Of a stretch of 64,000 nucleotides of DNA, positions 1 through 10,260 are shown piece by piece. Positions within the stretch are counted from its first letter, which is position 1. Every line of letters begins with the position of its first letter. The stretch is from Aphis gossypii (Eukaryota > Arthropoda > Insecta > Hemiptera > Aphididae). The notes beneath the pieces were generated by a model. That model was given only the letters and a program-made list of their open reading frames with translations. It did no database searches and was not told the origin of the DNA. Location: positions 744,001 through 808,000 of the forward strand of contig NC_065532.1 in the NCBI RefSeq assembly GCF_020184175.1, given 5' to 3'. The position numbers were made by a program, and so were the translations under genes.

Positions 1-997
1 GATACCGTGAGATATTTAACAAAGCCTTGTTTGCATCTTTTTAATCTTAAAAACTGAATAAATTTCAAAATCCAAGCAGTTGCCCGAACTAGCCTTTCCC
101 ACTTAGAATACCTATCTAGCAAACCATTTTTAAACTTTACTATAGTTAAACTCAACTGAACAGGCCTAAGTTCCGGTAGTGTTTCTTCCGGCATTAATGC
201 AAGCATGGACTGACTCTTCCAAGAAATTGTATCGCTCGATAACCATTGTGGACCAAACCACCAAGTCGTAGCATCTTGTAATTCTTGCGTTGTAATGCCT
301 CTAGAAAGTATGTCGGCTGGATTTTCATTTGTTGCTACGTGATGCCATTGCGGTGCCTTTGTAATTTCTAGAATTTGGCTGACACGATTAGCTACGAATG
401 TTTTTAATCGTGATGAATGACTATTTAGCCACCCTAAAACTATCATTGAATCAGTCCACAAATGGATAGTTTCACAGTTAATATTCCAAGAGTCAGCTAC
501 CTTAGCTGCCAACTGAGCCAAGAGAAGTGCCCCACTTAGTTCTAGCCGAGGAATAGTTGCAACTTTTAATGGTGCTACTCTAGTTTTTGAACAGAGTAAC
601 CGTGAGTGCCATATCCCTTGCTGATCTGAACTACGTATATATAGACATGCTCCGTAAGCTTCCATAGATGCATCACAGAATCCATGAATTTCAAATAATT
701 CACCAGATTGTACTTTGCACTTACGATCAATGGAAAGCTCTTTGAGAGATTCTAGTCCAGAGTAGTATTTCTTCCATTTTTCTTGGATATCTACTTGTAA
801 TGGTGCATCCCAATTAATTTTTTGCTGCCAAAGATGTTGAAGAAAAATCTTACCTTTGATCAACACAGGACCCAAAAAACCTAGAGGATCAAACACCTTA
901 TTTAGTTCAGAGAGCAACTTTCTCTTTGTAAGGTTCATCCTGTCTAAAGGTATAGAAATATTAAACTTGAATTGATCGGGCACTGGTTGCCAACATA
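1..997 (-). pseudogene. BEL/Pao pol, A17 and RNase H part
   Basis: Translated on the minus strand this stretch is open from 997 down to about 50. It shows the Pao signature after the reverse transcriptase: a VFDPLGFLGP-type motif, then FCDASMEAYGACLY and LWTDSMIVLGWL, which hold the aspartates of an RNase H-like fold, and an NPADILSRG motif. It continues the reading frame found on the far side of the pogo insertion (4828 upward) once the transposon and one copy of its TA duplication are discounted. Two stops appear near position 50. The integrase that should follow is outside the window. No start codon is expected, because this is the middle of a polyprotein. Confidence 0.8.
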
Positions 998-1021
998 GGG
1001 TGGAGTCACCAGCTATGGCCA
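998..1021 (+). repeat. left terminal inverted repeat of pogo element
   Basis: It is 24 bp beginning GGGTGGAGTCACC and ending CTATGGCCA, preceded by TA at 996-997. Its inner 15 bp are repeated at 1215-1229. Confidence 0.92.
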
Positions 1022-1921
1022 CCTTAAGCATTTTTCTAGACAAATCATACTATTGCGTTTTACTTGTTGATGTTTGAGCTTTGAAATTTTTACCATGTTA
1101 TCATCATAACAAGTTTAATACTTAGCTAAAATATTGGGTTCATAAGTAAAGTATCTAATGAGAAATAATTTTTTTATTATTATTTACCTTTTCCTCCCAT
1201 TTATGGCCGGCAATCACCAGCTATGGCCAATAAAATACCCAATTATGGCCAATACTAAAAAAATCTTAAAAATTTAAATGTAATGATAAATAACACTGTA
1301 TTTCATCATTATAAAAATAATTGTATACTTCATTACTCAATTATGGATACACAACTAAAATTATACCTACAAATAAGTAGTTAAATATTTTAAAAACCAA
1401 AATTTCAAATAGGTACAACATTTTACTTTTAAGATCTTTCTTTATTTCATACATACCTAAGTAGGTATTAATATAGTTAACAGTTTTTAAATATTAACAA
1501 TGAGTAATAGGTATTATGCACCAAATTTTGGAATTAAAAATAGTAATATAATTATATGCTTTGTTGCTAGGAACAGTCTTTGTTAAACGTAACAGTCTTT
1601 ACATTTTCAAATAGGTATAACATGTTTACTTAGGCCATATAATATATTAATATAGATAACAGTTTAAAATTATAAAATAAACAAACTAAAACATAAAATT
1701 CAAATTTTTAACAAAAACAGTACTTTCTGTGTTAAAAAAAAAACAATGAATAATTTAATATTGTAAATACTAAATTAAATTAACAATAAAATAAAACATT
1801 ATGTAGCAAACCTAGCTATTAAAATAGTTAATTGAAGTTAGGTATATACTTCTTAGTCAGGACATTATTTTTTTCTTTGCTAAACCTAACAGTCTTTAAT
1901 TTTATATTGTATTAAACAGTC

Positions 1922-2330
1922 TTAAAATTTCTCGAATATGTCAACAACACCTGGGAAGACAGATTTTAGTTGTCTACCAGATAATTTCAGTTCAGGTACA
2001 GGCAGTTTCCCTACAATACTCTCTATGCCAATCATGCTCACATCATTGTCAATAGGAACAAATTCAGTGTTTTCTTCGTCTATTGATTCAAAACATTGTA
2101 TTTCAATATCATTTATATCAGTTATTTTAAGAACTGATGCTACATATTTGTAAATGAGTTTTCTTTTGTTCGACGTTTCAAATTTTACAATAATATAATC
2201 ACCGGGCTTCAAGTCTGATGTTGATAAAACCAAATCCATAGATTGTATGGGCACAGCAAGTGGTTCTTCTAGACTGTGGTGACTGATTGAACTCCAACTT
2301 TGGTTAGTTTCTGAGTGTTCACTATCTGAA
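1922..2330 (-). pseudogene. C-terminal domain of the pogo transposase in a shifted frame
   Basis: Directly downstream of the transposase stop, the +1 frame is open through the stop region and on for about 135 residues, ending at 1922. It contains LKPGDYIIVKFET, a YKYVASVL strand-like segment and a closing FEKF. In my recollection of insect pogo/Tigger proteins such a small beta-rich domain follows the DDE core. A loss of one A in the 10-A run at 2365-2374 would join it to the transposase. This could be a real mutation, an assembly error in a homopolymer, or slippage during expression. It is not an independent gene as far as I can see. Confidence 0.65.
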
Positions 2331-4247
2331 TCAATTGGTATTTTCTTTTTTAATGTCTTTACCCTTTTTTTTTTCTTCAGCTACCCTTTTTCTGTCTTGT
2401 ATGGCTTTCCTTTTATTTTCTCTTTCCTCATCTTTTTTTAATTTGTCTGCTTCTTTTAGTTCATGAAATTGTACCCACCTGTCTGATGTTATGACACTTG
2501 GAGTATATTCTCTTTTTCTTTTTGATTTTGATACCTGCTGTACTGGCCACTTAATTACATCCTCAAATACTGATGTTAATGATCGTCGTGTTGGTAAGAT
2601 TAAAGTAGTAGGAGAATCATGACTTGTGGATGGTTGGTTTTCTAATTGACAGGATGTACTGGAATTGTTCATAGTTGTTGATTCTAAACTAATTGTTGTT
2701 AATTGTGCTGATGTTGGACTCATATAGGAATCAAAGGAATCAAAAGTTGTTGCTTGTGAGGTTGACTCTGTTCTTGTTTTCTCATTGTTAGTTTGAGTTA
2801 CACATGTGGACCACAAATTAAACAGCATTGTAGCTTTGATATCACCATCCCACTCATATCCTCCTATATAGGCTCTCTTAAATTCTTTTAATAGATTACT
2901 ATCAGTGTTTTTTTCGATGAATTTCAAATGCAATTGTATTTCATTATTTTTTGAGGTGTTCTGTTGTGTTGGGACTGAACGTATTATAACTTTGGTATAA
3001 TCTACATTATTTGGATTAAATGGTAATAGACCAGTAGATCTAAAACCAGATTGAACATTCTTCGACATATTTGGTGTATTCATGATGTTAGATAATGCAG
3101 TTGGCATATCAAATTTGCTTATTTCTCTATCATTGTCGATTCGCCATTGCTTCACAGTTTTTTTCCACGATGACTTGAGTGGTCCAAATACTGCTACATC
3201 TAGTGGTTGTAGGATATGAGTTGAATTGGGATAAAGAGCTATTAAAATCAGACCATTTTCCCTACAAAACTTACTCAGATGTAAGCTAAGATGCGAACTG
3301 TGACCATCTAAGAATATAATAACGGGTCTAGAAATATTTGACTGTATTAGATGAGGAAGAAATATGTTTGCCATGTATTCAAAAAAAGTTTCTGCAGTCA
3401 TCCAACCATTTTCAGACTTGCCTAACCCCCATCCTGGAGGAGCAGACTGTGCAATCTTTGCTGGAATGCGTTCATACTTATAAATTGTTAAAGGGGGTGC
3501 CCAATTACCCAAAGCGTTGGCTGCAAAAAGTGTTGTTATGTTTTCTTTATTGTTGTTTGTCTGTTCATCATACACATTACATCCACGAGGCCCTAATATA
3601 AGTTCTCCTTTTGGAGCTAAATAGAAACACGTTTCATCCATATTAAATACTCGTTCTGGGTAGTTCAACACATACAAATTTTCGCCCAATAGCTCAGAAA
3701 CTTCATCAAACCATTTTCTTATTTTTTCCTCGGTCACTGATCCCCTTGCTTTGTTTACATATTCAGCATGTTTTTGGGACAAACACTTGTGGCGGTTCAT
3801 AAATCCATAAAACCATTTTTTACCTGGTCTATTATTTATAAATGGAGTTTTCATTTCTGATTCATCCACTAGTTTCTTAACTGAACTTAACAGCCCCTCC
3901 CGATCTACAGGAAACCCCATTTTGGCACAAGTTAGCACCCATTCTACTAATAAAGCTTCAGTTTCATCTCCAAGTATGGATGTTACTCCACCGTGTCCTA
4001 CAGATTCAACTGGCGACTTGCCTTCAAGCTTGTTCCTGAGTGTAGTGCGGGGTACATTAAATATCCTGCTTGCTGTTGATGTATTCATTCCTAAGCAAAA
4101 TTATTTTTACTTTATTTATGTAATCAATGTCTACAACAATCTACCTTTGTGAATTGCATCCAATGCTTGCTGAACTTTGGATGGAGAATATATACATCTT
4201 TTTGGTGTGTTACTCTTGGTTTTTGATGTAGTTGGTTTTGAAGCCAT
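2331..4247 (-). CDS. pogo-like transposase, two exons
   Basis: Exon 1 (4247-4145) starts at an ATG and ends at a GTAGA donor. A 54-nt intron (4144-4091) ends in TTTGCTTAG. Exon 2 runs 4090-2331, and the phase matches, giving about 620 residues. Splicing completes the psq-type helix-turn-helix at the N terminus (QQALDAIHKG joined to MNTSTASRIFNVPRTTL), which the exon-2 ORF alone lacks. The catalytic DDE_1 region shows FNMDETCF (first Asp), FLDGHSSHLS (second Asp) and LQPLDVAVFGPLK (third acidic residue). It would act in the nucleus, cutting and pasting this element. The frame ends early in a lysine-rich stretch at a 10-A run; a further conserved-looking domain continues in another frame downstream. 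Confidence 0.85.
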
Positions 4248-4803
4248 TTTAAATGTACTATTTAAAACAATTATTACCAAGCTAATAATGAAATTCAATT
4301 CAGACAAATAGGTATAACTAGGTAGGTAGCTCTAAGTGAAGCATAAAATAAATGTAAGTGGCCATTAAAAGAGTCTCATAACGATCCATTTATGGCCATC
4401 GTCTGTCCATAGATAGAGTTTTCAACAAAATGTAGGCCCCTTTAAGGCCACCATATAAAATACAATGTACAAAACATTTTTTTGAAGCACATTAATGTAA
4501 TAATATTATATGAAATAATACGAACCTGATTGTGTAGTCAACACCAACAAATTATAAAATATTCTTCACAAAAAAATAAAACAAAATTACATTTTCTTAA
4601 CAATGTTGCTAAGAAACAACAATAATAATATCAACATTATGAATTTGTGATTAAAAAAAAAAAAAAAACCCGTAAAATGATAAGATTGAATGTGTAATGA
4701 ATCAGTGTATCCAACTTAATATTCAACCACAAGATTATAACTGTGGAATACAAAATACTGCTAATAAATAATGTTTAAAACTAAACTGGCCATAGATGGA
4801 TAC

Positions 4804-4827
4804 TGGCCATAGATGGTGACTCCACCC
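4804..4827 (-). repeat. right terminal inverted repeat of pogo element
   Basis: It is the reverse complement of the left repeat with one mismatch (position 15), followed by TA at 4828-4829. A second copy of its inner part starts at 4787, 17 bp away. Confidence 0.92.
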
Positions 4828-6630
4828 TAATCCTAATGACTTAACACTATCTTCATCGCCGAGATTTAAAGCAAACAAAGGATCATTTTGGTTCTCACTT
4901 ATGGTGGCAATGATGGTGGGAGAATTTGAGCACCATTTGCGTAATGGTAATTTTGCAGATTCTAAGACGACGGTTATATCTTTCTGCAGCTGCATACATT
5001 CTTCTACTGTATCACAACCCGTCATTAAATCGTCCATGTAGAAATCTCTATCAATTACTTGTGCCACTTTTCTATTTTTGTTTTTATACTCTTGAGCGAG
5101 TGTCACTAAACATTGCGTTGCCATAAACGAGGCGGGCGTAGTTCCATATGTGACTGTCAAAAGATTATAAGTGCGGATTTCTTCACTAGGATTTGCACGC
5201 CAAAGTACCCTTTGTAATGGCAATCTTCCTCAGCTACCATTATCTGGCGAAACATTTTCTCAATGTCAGCCGTAATGACGTACTGATGTTTTCGAAATCG
5301 AGTTAATATTGAAAAGATATCTTCTTGAACCGTAGGTCCACGCATCAGCACATCATTTAGTGATAATCCAGATGTAGTTCTTGCTGAGCCATCGAAAACC
5401 ACCCCTAGTCTTTGTCGTAAGACTAGATAATTTTAACACTGGATGATGTGGTAGATAGTATGCATTCTTTAGCAACCTTTCTTCACACTTTACTTCTCGC
5501 ATGTGCCCCATATCTATGTATTCATTCATGAATTTAACGTATTCCACTCTTAACGTTTCGTCTCGTTGAAGTCGCCTTTCAATATTGATAAATCTGGATG
5601 TCGCCATTACTAGACTATCACCTAAATTTTGTATTTCAGGCTTGGTTGGTAAACGCAGAACAAAGCGACCCTCTTCATTTCGCCTAACTGAATCTTGAAA
5701 ATGTTGAAGAGTTTCTTCTTCTTCAGCACACCTCTGATTTGCCTTTGATCCTTGTCCATATTGCTCTTTATCTGCAAGTACTGGCTTCCAATCACTTTCT
5801 ATAGATTCTCCAAGAGAATTAACTCCTAAAAGACAAGTTACTTCAAGTCCGCCGGTAACTATCCATCCTAGTTTCGTATCCTGTAAACTAAGGTTACCAA
5901 TCCCCAGTGGCACTCGATCTACTTCTAAAAGCTCATAAAATATTCCAGCCCCAATTAAGAGATCAATTGATCCGGCTTCGTTGAACTTAGGATCTGCTAA
6001 TTTAGATTCAAATTCTAAAGGAATTTTCCAACATTTTGCTGGTGCAGCACATGGTGGAAGTTGACTGACTATAGTTGGTAATACAAAACATGGCAAAACT
6101 AATTTGAAATTTGTGACCTTGGACCTTAAATGTATTTCAACCTTGGCTACAGATTGAACTCGACTAGCTCCCACACCCCTAATTGGTAATTCTGTTTTCT
6201 GAGTGGCAAGTTGCAAAACATTTAATAAACTCCTTGAAATAAAGTTCACCATTGATCCACTATCTAACACTGCTCTACAGTCACGCATAAAACCACGACC
6301 ATCAGTTACTTGCACTACAGCAGTAGAAAGAAAGACATGTGAATCAATTGATTTTGCTGCTAAAATAGAATGAACCGGCGGCTGTTGACCATGTGAAGAA
6401 GCAGAAGGTGTTTGCTGATCTTCAGTTGGTATGCTACTATTAAACTTCTTAATTGTATCTCTTTGACTTAACTTGTCAAAATGCAACATTGTATTGTGTT
6501 TTCCTTTGCAAAGTTGGCAAACGAATTTCGATTGACAGGAAGGAGCCATGTGATAAGGGCTAAAACAATTAAAACATAATCTCGCACCTCTAACAATGTT
6601 GAAACGCTCCCCTTGTGGAAGTTCTTTAAT
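4828..6630 (-). pseudogene. BEL/Pao pol: zinc knuckle, aspartic protease and reverse transcriptase
   Basis: Overlapping minus-strand frames give, in order, a Cys/His zinc-knuckle region (FVCQLCKGKHNT), an aspartic protease with CRAVLDSGSMVNFIS (DSG active site), then a Pao reverse transcriptase with FDGSARTTSG, ITADIEKMFRQI and the polymerase motif FYMDDLMTG. The frame changes near 6628, 5400 and 5222, where the homologous sequence resumes in another frame each time. Coding is cut at 4828 by the pogo insertion and resumes at 997. As assembled it cannot produce a full enzyme. Confidence 0.82.
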
Positions 6631-7679
6631 CTTTTACATGTATATATCTTATGCATTTGATCACAGCAAGGGCATTTCTCTGATTTAACTTCCACTGCAG
6701 CTAATGTAACCTTTCTTCCCGGATTGGACCATTTTTTCTTGACTGCTGTCTTACTGCTGTCCCATGTTTCCGAATTTTCAAAGGCTATACAGCGACTTGA
6801 CAAAAATTCTTCCAAGTCTTTATATTTCGGCAGCTCATTATTGGTACGTCGCAACTGCCATTCATGACAAGTTGCATGGTCAACTTTTCTAAGCAAAACT
6901 GTAACCAGCCAGGCGTCCCACATATCTACTGGCTGCCCTAGTGCTTCTAGTGCTGCGACATGAGAAACCACATTAGAGTGCAGCGCTTGTAGTTCATTTG
7001 CTATAGCGGAATCCACCTGCGGAAAATCCAATATAGCACGAATGTGAGATTGTATAACCATACTTCTATTTTCGTATCTCTGTTGTAACCTTTTTATTGC
7101 TACGGAATAGTTGCCTTCTGTCATCGGAATAGCTTTGATAACATCCAATGCTGCCCCGGACAGTGAAGATCTTAAGTACGAAAATTTTTGAGCTGGTGGG
7201 TAAGCATCCTCATTATGCACCATCGCCTTGAAACAATCAAAATAAGATTCCCACTCTTGTATATTGCCATCAAATGTCGGCAATGCTAACGGTGCCAATC
7301 TAGCTCTATGAGCTGACATAGTTGTGTTCATAGAATTATTATTTTGCATTGACGAGTTATGACTCTTTTCCGCATTTATCAGCTCTTGCATTTCCGACCT
7401 AGTAGCGAAAAAATCATTTTCAAACTGTTCTCTTTCTTGCTCAAATAACTCAGCGTTATCAACATCGATCAGCTCAATTTGTGACTGGATGTCATCAAAC
7501 TTGCGATTGAGCACTGGTAATTCTTCCTGACGAAATTCCAATAACGTTATGGCATCTACGCCGGGTTTAAAATTTTGAATAAATGTACGTATGCGCGTTA
7601 GAGACGCCTTCACTACCCCGCGCTTTCTCCGTAAATCACTTATTAATTTTTGCTCCCTATCATCATCATCAAGCACCAT
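6630..7679 (-). pseudogene. BEL/Pao gag-like protein (DUF1759 type)
   Basis: It starts at ATG 7679, has an acidic, coiled-coil-like N-terminal half (about residues 1-110), then a DUF1759 region with LALPTFDGNIQEWESYFDCF and FSYLRSSLSGAALDVI, and a CPCCDQMHKIYTC zinc motif. This is the usual gag of Pao elements and would package the element RNA. About 280 nt separate the start from the primer site at 7954-7971. The true frame continues into the protease after a 1-nt shift near 6628; the remaining 30 or so residues in the original frame are out of phase. Confidence 0.78.
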
Positions 7680-7953
7680 CGTGTTATAAAATTTACAAAT
7701 TAAATATCAATTCAAAAATATTAGAAAACAGACCAATAAAAATAATAATAGCAAGACGAAATTCTCTTGAACGCAATTAAATAAATTATAATACGATCCA
7801 ACTATCTACAATGAAAGCAGATTACACTTCGTTATAGAATAATTAATTAATTTATCGATAGCGCCAACGAAACACCTATTATATAATATAATTTAATAAA
7901 TTAAAATTCAATACAACGATTATACAACAATTCACAACAACAAAAATAAAAAA

Positions 7954-7971
7954 ATCACGTCGAGGTCACCA
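7954..7971 (-). promoter_or_regulatory. BEL primer-binding site, tRNA-Trp type
   Basis: Read on the minus strand the 18 bases are TGGTGACCTCGACGTGAT. They are complementary to the 3' end expected for a eukaryotic tRNA-Trp plus CCA. The site lies 3 nt from the LTR end at 7975 and upstream of gag. The tRNA assignment is from memory of tRNA 3' ends. Confidence 0.7.
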
Positions 7972-7974
7972 AAA

Positions 7975-9112
7975 TGAACGGGCCGGGAGCATATAAAGCT
8001 AATACGCGCGCCCGGTCACCAAAATAATTCGTGCGCTGCACACCGACCGACCTGTGTATGTGTGTGTATGTGTGTATAGCGACTCTAAGGAAGTGGCCGG
8101 GGTCGCCGAGCAAGACCAAAGAGTGCTAGTGTGCGGTGGTGTGTGTAGGTGTGTATAATTGTGGTGTGTATACTTAAATCTAGGGACACGGGTAACTAAG
8201 AATAAAAATGGTAACTCAAATTGTAGGTGTGGTAAAAGATATAATATAATAATAATTTACGCGCCCTTTTGGCCCAACAAGTAAAAATATGTATAGTATA
8301 ATAATAGTTGCCGGTTCGGCACAACCAAATATAATACAAATAATAATAATATAATAATAATAAATAAATAAAAAATAACTCACAATATTGTCGGTGCTCA
8401 GCTGGCCAGCTGCACCTAAAGCTATATAATAAAAATGACACACACAACACGGATATAATAATTTAAATAATACACAAAAAAAAGACTAGATGGCGATTTG
8501 CGCTCACAATACAATAATAAAAAAAAATATGTGGCAATTAGTGCTCACACAAAAATAACAATAATGTGGCGATTTGCGCTCACACAATATACAATAAAAT
8601 TGGCGATTCGCGCCCACAGTGCAATATCAATATAATAATAGCGGCGATTAGCGCACACTATATAATATTATAAAAAGAATTTGCGGCGATTAGCGCCTAA
8701 GCAAAATAAAATAACAAAGTGGCTATTCGCGCCCACAAAATATAATAAAACTAGAGATTCGCGCTCACAAACACGAACTTTTTTAAGTATATAAAAAAAC
8801 AACGGCGATTAGCGCACGTACAGCAGCTATATTGCAATGACGCTGGAGAGAAGACTAACATAATTATAATATTATACCGACGACGCGGGCGGACGGGAAG
8901 ACATAATAATGCGCTGATTGCGATTCTTCACGCGTAATCTTAATATTATATAACTCACACAACAATTAAAACACAAATTTAAACAATAATATAAAATAAA
9001 CAGTAATATGTATGTGCGTGTGTGTGTGTGATCGGCCGGTGACAAATATAGGCCGTTGACCTATATAATAAGTGGCTAGCTGTATTATATTATTGCATTC
9101 CGGGCGGCAACA
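7975..9112 (-). repeat. BEL/Pao 5' LTR (about 1138 bp)
   Basis: On the minus strand it begins TGTTGCCGCCCGG at 9112 and ends CCCGTTCA at 7975, three bases before the primer site. The Gypsy integrase reading frame stops being recognisable exactly at 9113, which fixes the outer edge. The LTR is rich in TG microsatellite tracts (8050-8150 and 9009-9030) and holds the GGCGATT array. The partner 3' LTR is outside the window, so the boundaries have not been confirmed by comparing the two copies. Confidence 0.6.
8491..8817 (-). repeat. nine-copy degenerate array of GTGGCGATTNGCGCNCACA in the BEL LTR
   Basis: GC-rich cores start near 8491, 8531, 8566, 8601, 8641, 8683, 8719, 8752 and 8803, spaced 33-51 bp apart by AT-rich linkers with no common sequence. 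The conserved core is GGCGATTNGCGC followed by a CACA-like tail. Core conservation with unconserved linkers suggests a cluster of binding sites for one protein, comparable in layout to the Su(Hw) insulator of Drosophila gypsy. That role is inference. Confidence 0.7.
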
Positions 9113-10000
9113 TATTGGTTTTTTCCCGAAAACTAACTCGTATGGAGTATAATTTGTTGAAGTATGCACCGTGGTATTATAGCAAAACATAGCATAACTA
9201 ATTAACGCGTCCCAATTATTATCTTTGTCTACAAAACTGCGTAAATACGTTTTCAAAGTTAAATGTGATTGTTCCAAATAACCATTTGATTGGGGATGCC
9301 ACGGAGTTGTTTTAGTTTTTTCGATTTTCAATAATTTACAAACGTCTTTAAACAAATTTGATAAGAAATTGGTACCATAATCTGTTAGAATAGTAACTGG
9401 TATACCATAGATACATATAAAACATTCTACGAATGCTTGTGCTACTGTCGTTGCGTCTGTGGAGGCTAACGCTATGGCTACGCCATAACGCGACAATTCA
9501 TCTTGTATAGTTAAAATATACGAGTTACCTGAACTTGTTACGGGTAATGGTCCTACTATGTCTAAACATATTTTATGAAACGTAGTAGTTACGGTAGAAG
9601 TAATTAACATAGGTTGTTTTGTTTTTTTACCCGATTTGTTTCCCTGACAAATAATGCATTTTTTAATGTAATTTTTTACATCTTGTTTCAAATGTCTCCA
9701 TTGATATTTCATTTTTAATCTTTTTATTGTACGGGAAGTACCTTGGTGCCCCCCTACTAATGTGTCATGATACTCTTTAATTATTTGATTTTTCTCGTCT
9801 TCCGTAAAACATTGTTCTTTATATATCGTTACTTCTATATCAGTGTTTTTAAAAACAAAACGAAACATTGCGGGTATGCGCTCGAAACAGGTCAATGTCG
9901 TTAACCCTTCTAATCTAATGATTGAAAATTGTTTAATTTGTTCACCGACACAGAATAACTTAATTTCGGCTATCGCGTTATAATATTGCTCTGCGTTCAT
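9113..10000 (-). pseudogene. Gypsy integrase, cut by the BEL insertion
   Basis: It starts at ATG 10000 and codes for about 296 genuine residues. An H-H-C-C zinc-binding domain (HDTLVGGHQGTSRT, then CIICQG) comes first, followed by the catalytic core with CLDIVGPLP (first Asp), ILTDYGTNFLS (second Asp) and HPQSNGYLEQSH (Glu), and then YNTTVHTSTNYTPYELVFGKKP. The last 45 or so codons of the open frame are BEL LTR sequence, so the C-terminal domain is missing. The coding between 10260 and 10001 that links it to the RNase H region is in another frame. Confidence 0.82.
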
Positions 10001-10260
10001 TTCTGTATAATAATTATTTTTTAAATTGTAAAATATTATTAATTGCTTAATTGTTTAACAACGAAAAAATTACTTTCATTAAACGTTATTTGACCTAGTA
10101 AATTGTTACTACTAATAATCTCTATCGCCGGATGCGTTATTATTTTATCGCTTGATATAGGTAAAATTACGTTTTCGTCGGGTTTCGCGTGTTTAATACT
10201 GCCTTCTATTTCTTTTATTTTAGAATTAAATATCGGTTTATTTCCGCCTTTTTAAATTCA
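10001..10260 (-). pseudogene. Gypsy pol linker between RNase H and integrase
   Basis: After the 950-codon frame ends at 10215, a shifted minus-strand frame stays open for about 70 residues (EGSIKHAKPDENVILPISS, later ITFNESNFFVVKQLSN) and then stops. Gypsy elements usually have such a linker before the integrase zinc domain, so this looks like one polyprotein broken by a 1-nt shift near 10235 and by a stop near 10050. Confidence 0.55.

Larger units (their letters stand above)
998..4827 (-). mobile_element. pogo/Tigger-like DNA transposon (Tc1/mariner superfamily), 3830 bp
   Basis: The two ends are 24-bp inverted repeats beginning GGGTGGAGTCACC with a single mismatch between them. Both are flanked by TA (996-997 and 4828-4829), the duplication expected of Tc1/mariner/pogo elements. 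The element carries a spliced DDE transposase on the minus strand. The inner part of the inverted repeat, built around TATGGCCA, recurs near both ends (1202, 1222, 1244, 4391, 4787, 4804), as expected for transposase-binding sites. The near-perfect ends and the clean target duplication suggest it is the youngest of the three nested elements. Confidence 0.93.
1..9112 (-). mobile_element. BEL/Pao LTR retrotransposon (runs off the left edge, interrupted by pogo)
   Basis: Read on the minus strand the order is LTR (9112 to 7975), primer site, gag (DUF1759-like), aspartic protease (DUF1758-like), reverse transcriptase, then the A17/RNase H region. The integrase and the 3' LTR lie beyond the left edge. 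A pogo transposon occupies 998-4827. The LTR start directly abuts a Gypsy integrase reading frame at 9113, so this element appears to have inserted into that Gypsy copy. At least three frameshifts in gag-pol show that this copy cannot make its full polyprotein as assembled. The family call rests on domain order and motifs and is secure. The outer boundary at 9112 is inferred from the TG...CA ends. Confidence 0.85.

Noticed and set aside
8491..8817. CRISPR-like spacing of the GGCGATT array
   Set aside because: Units vary in sequence and spacing, the linkers are short AT-rich DNA, and the context is an insect retrotransposon LTR.
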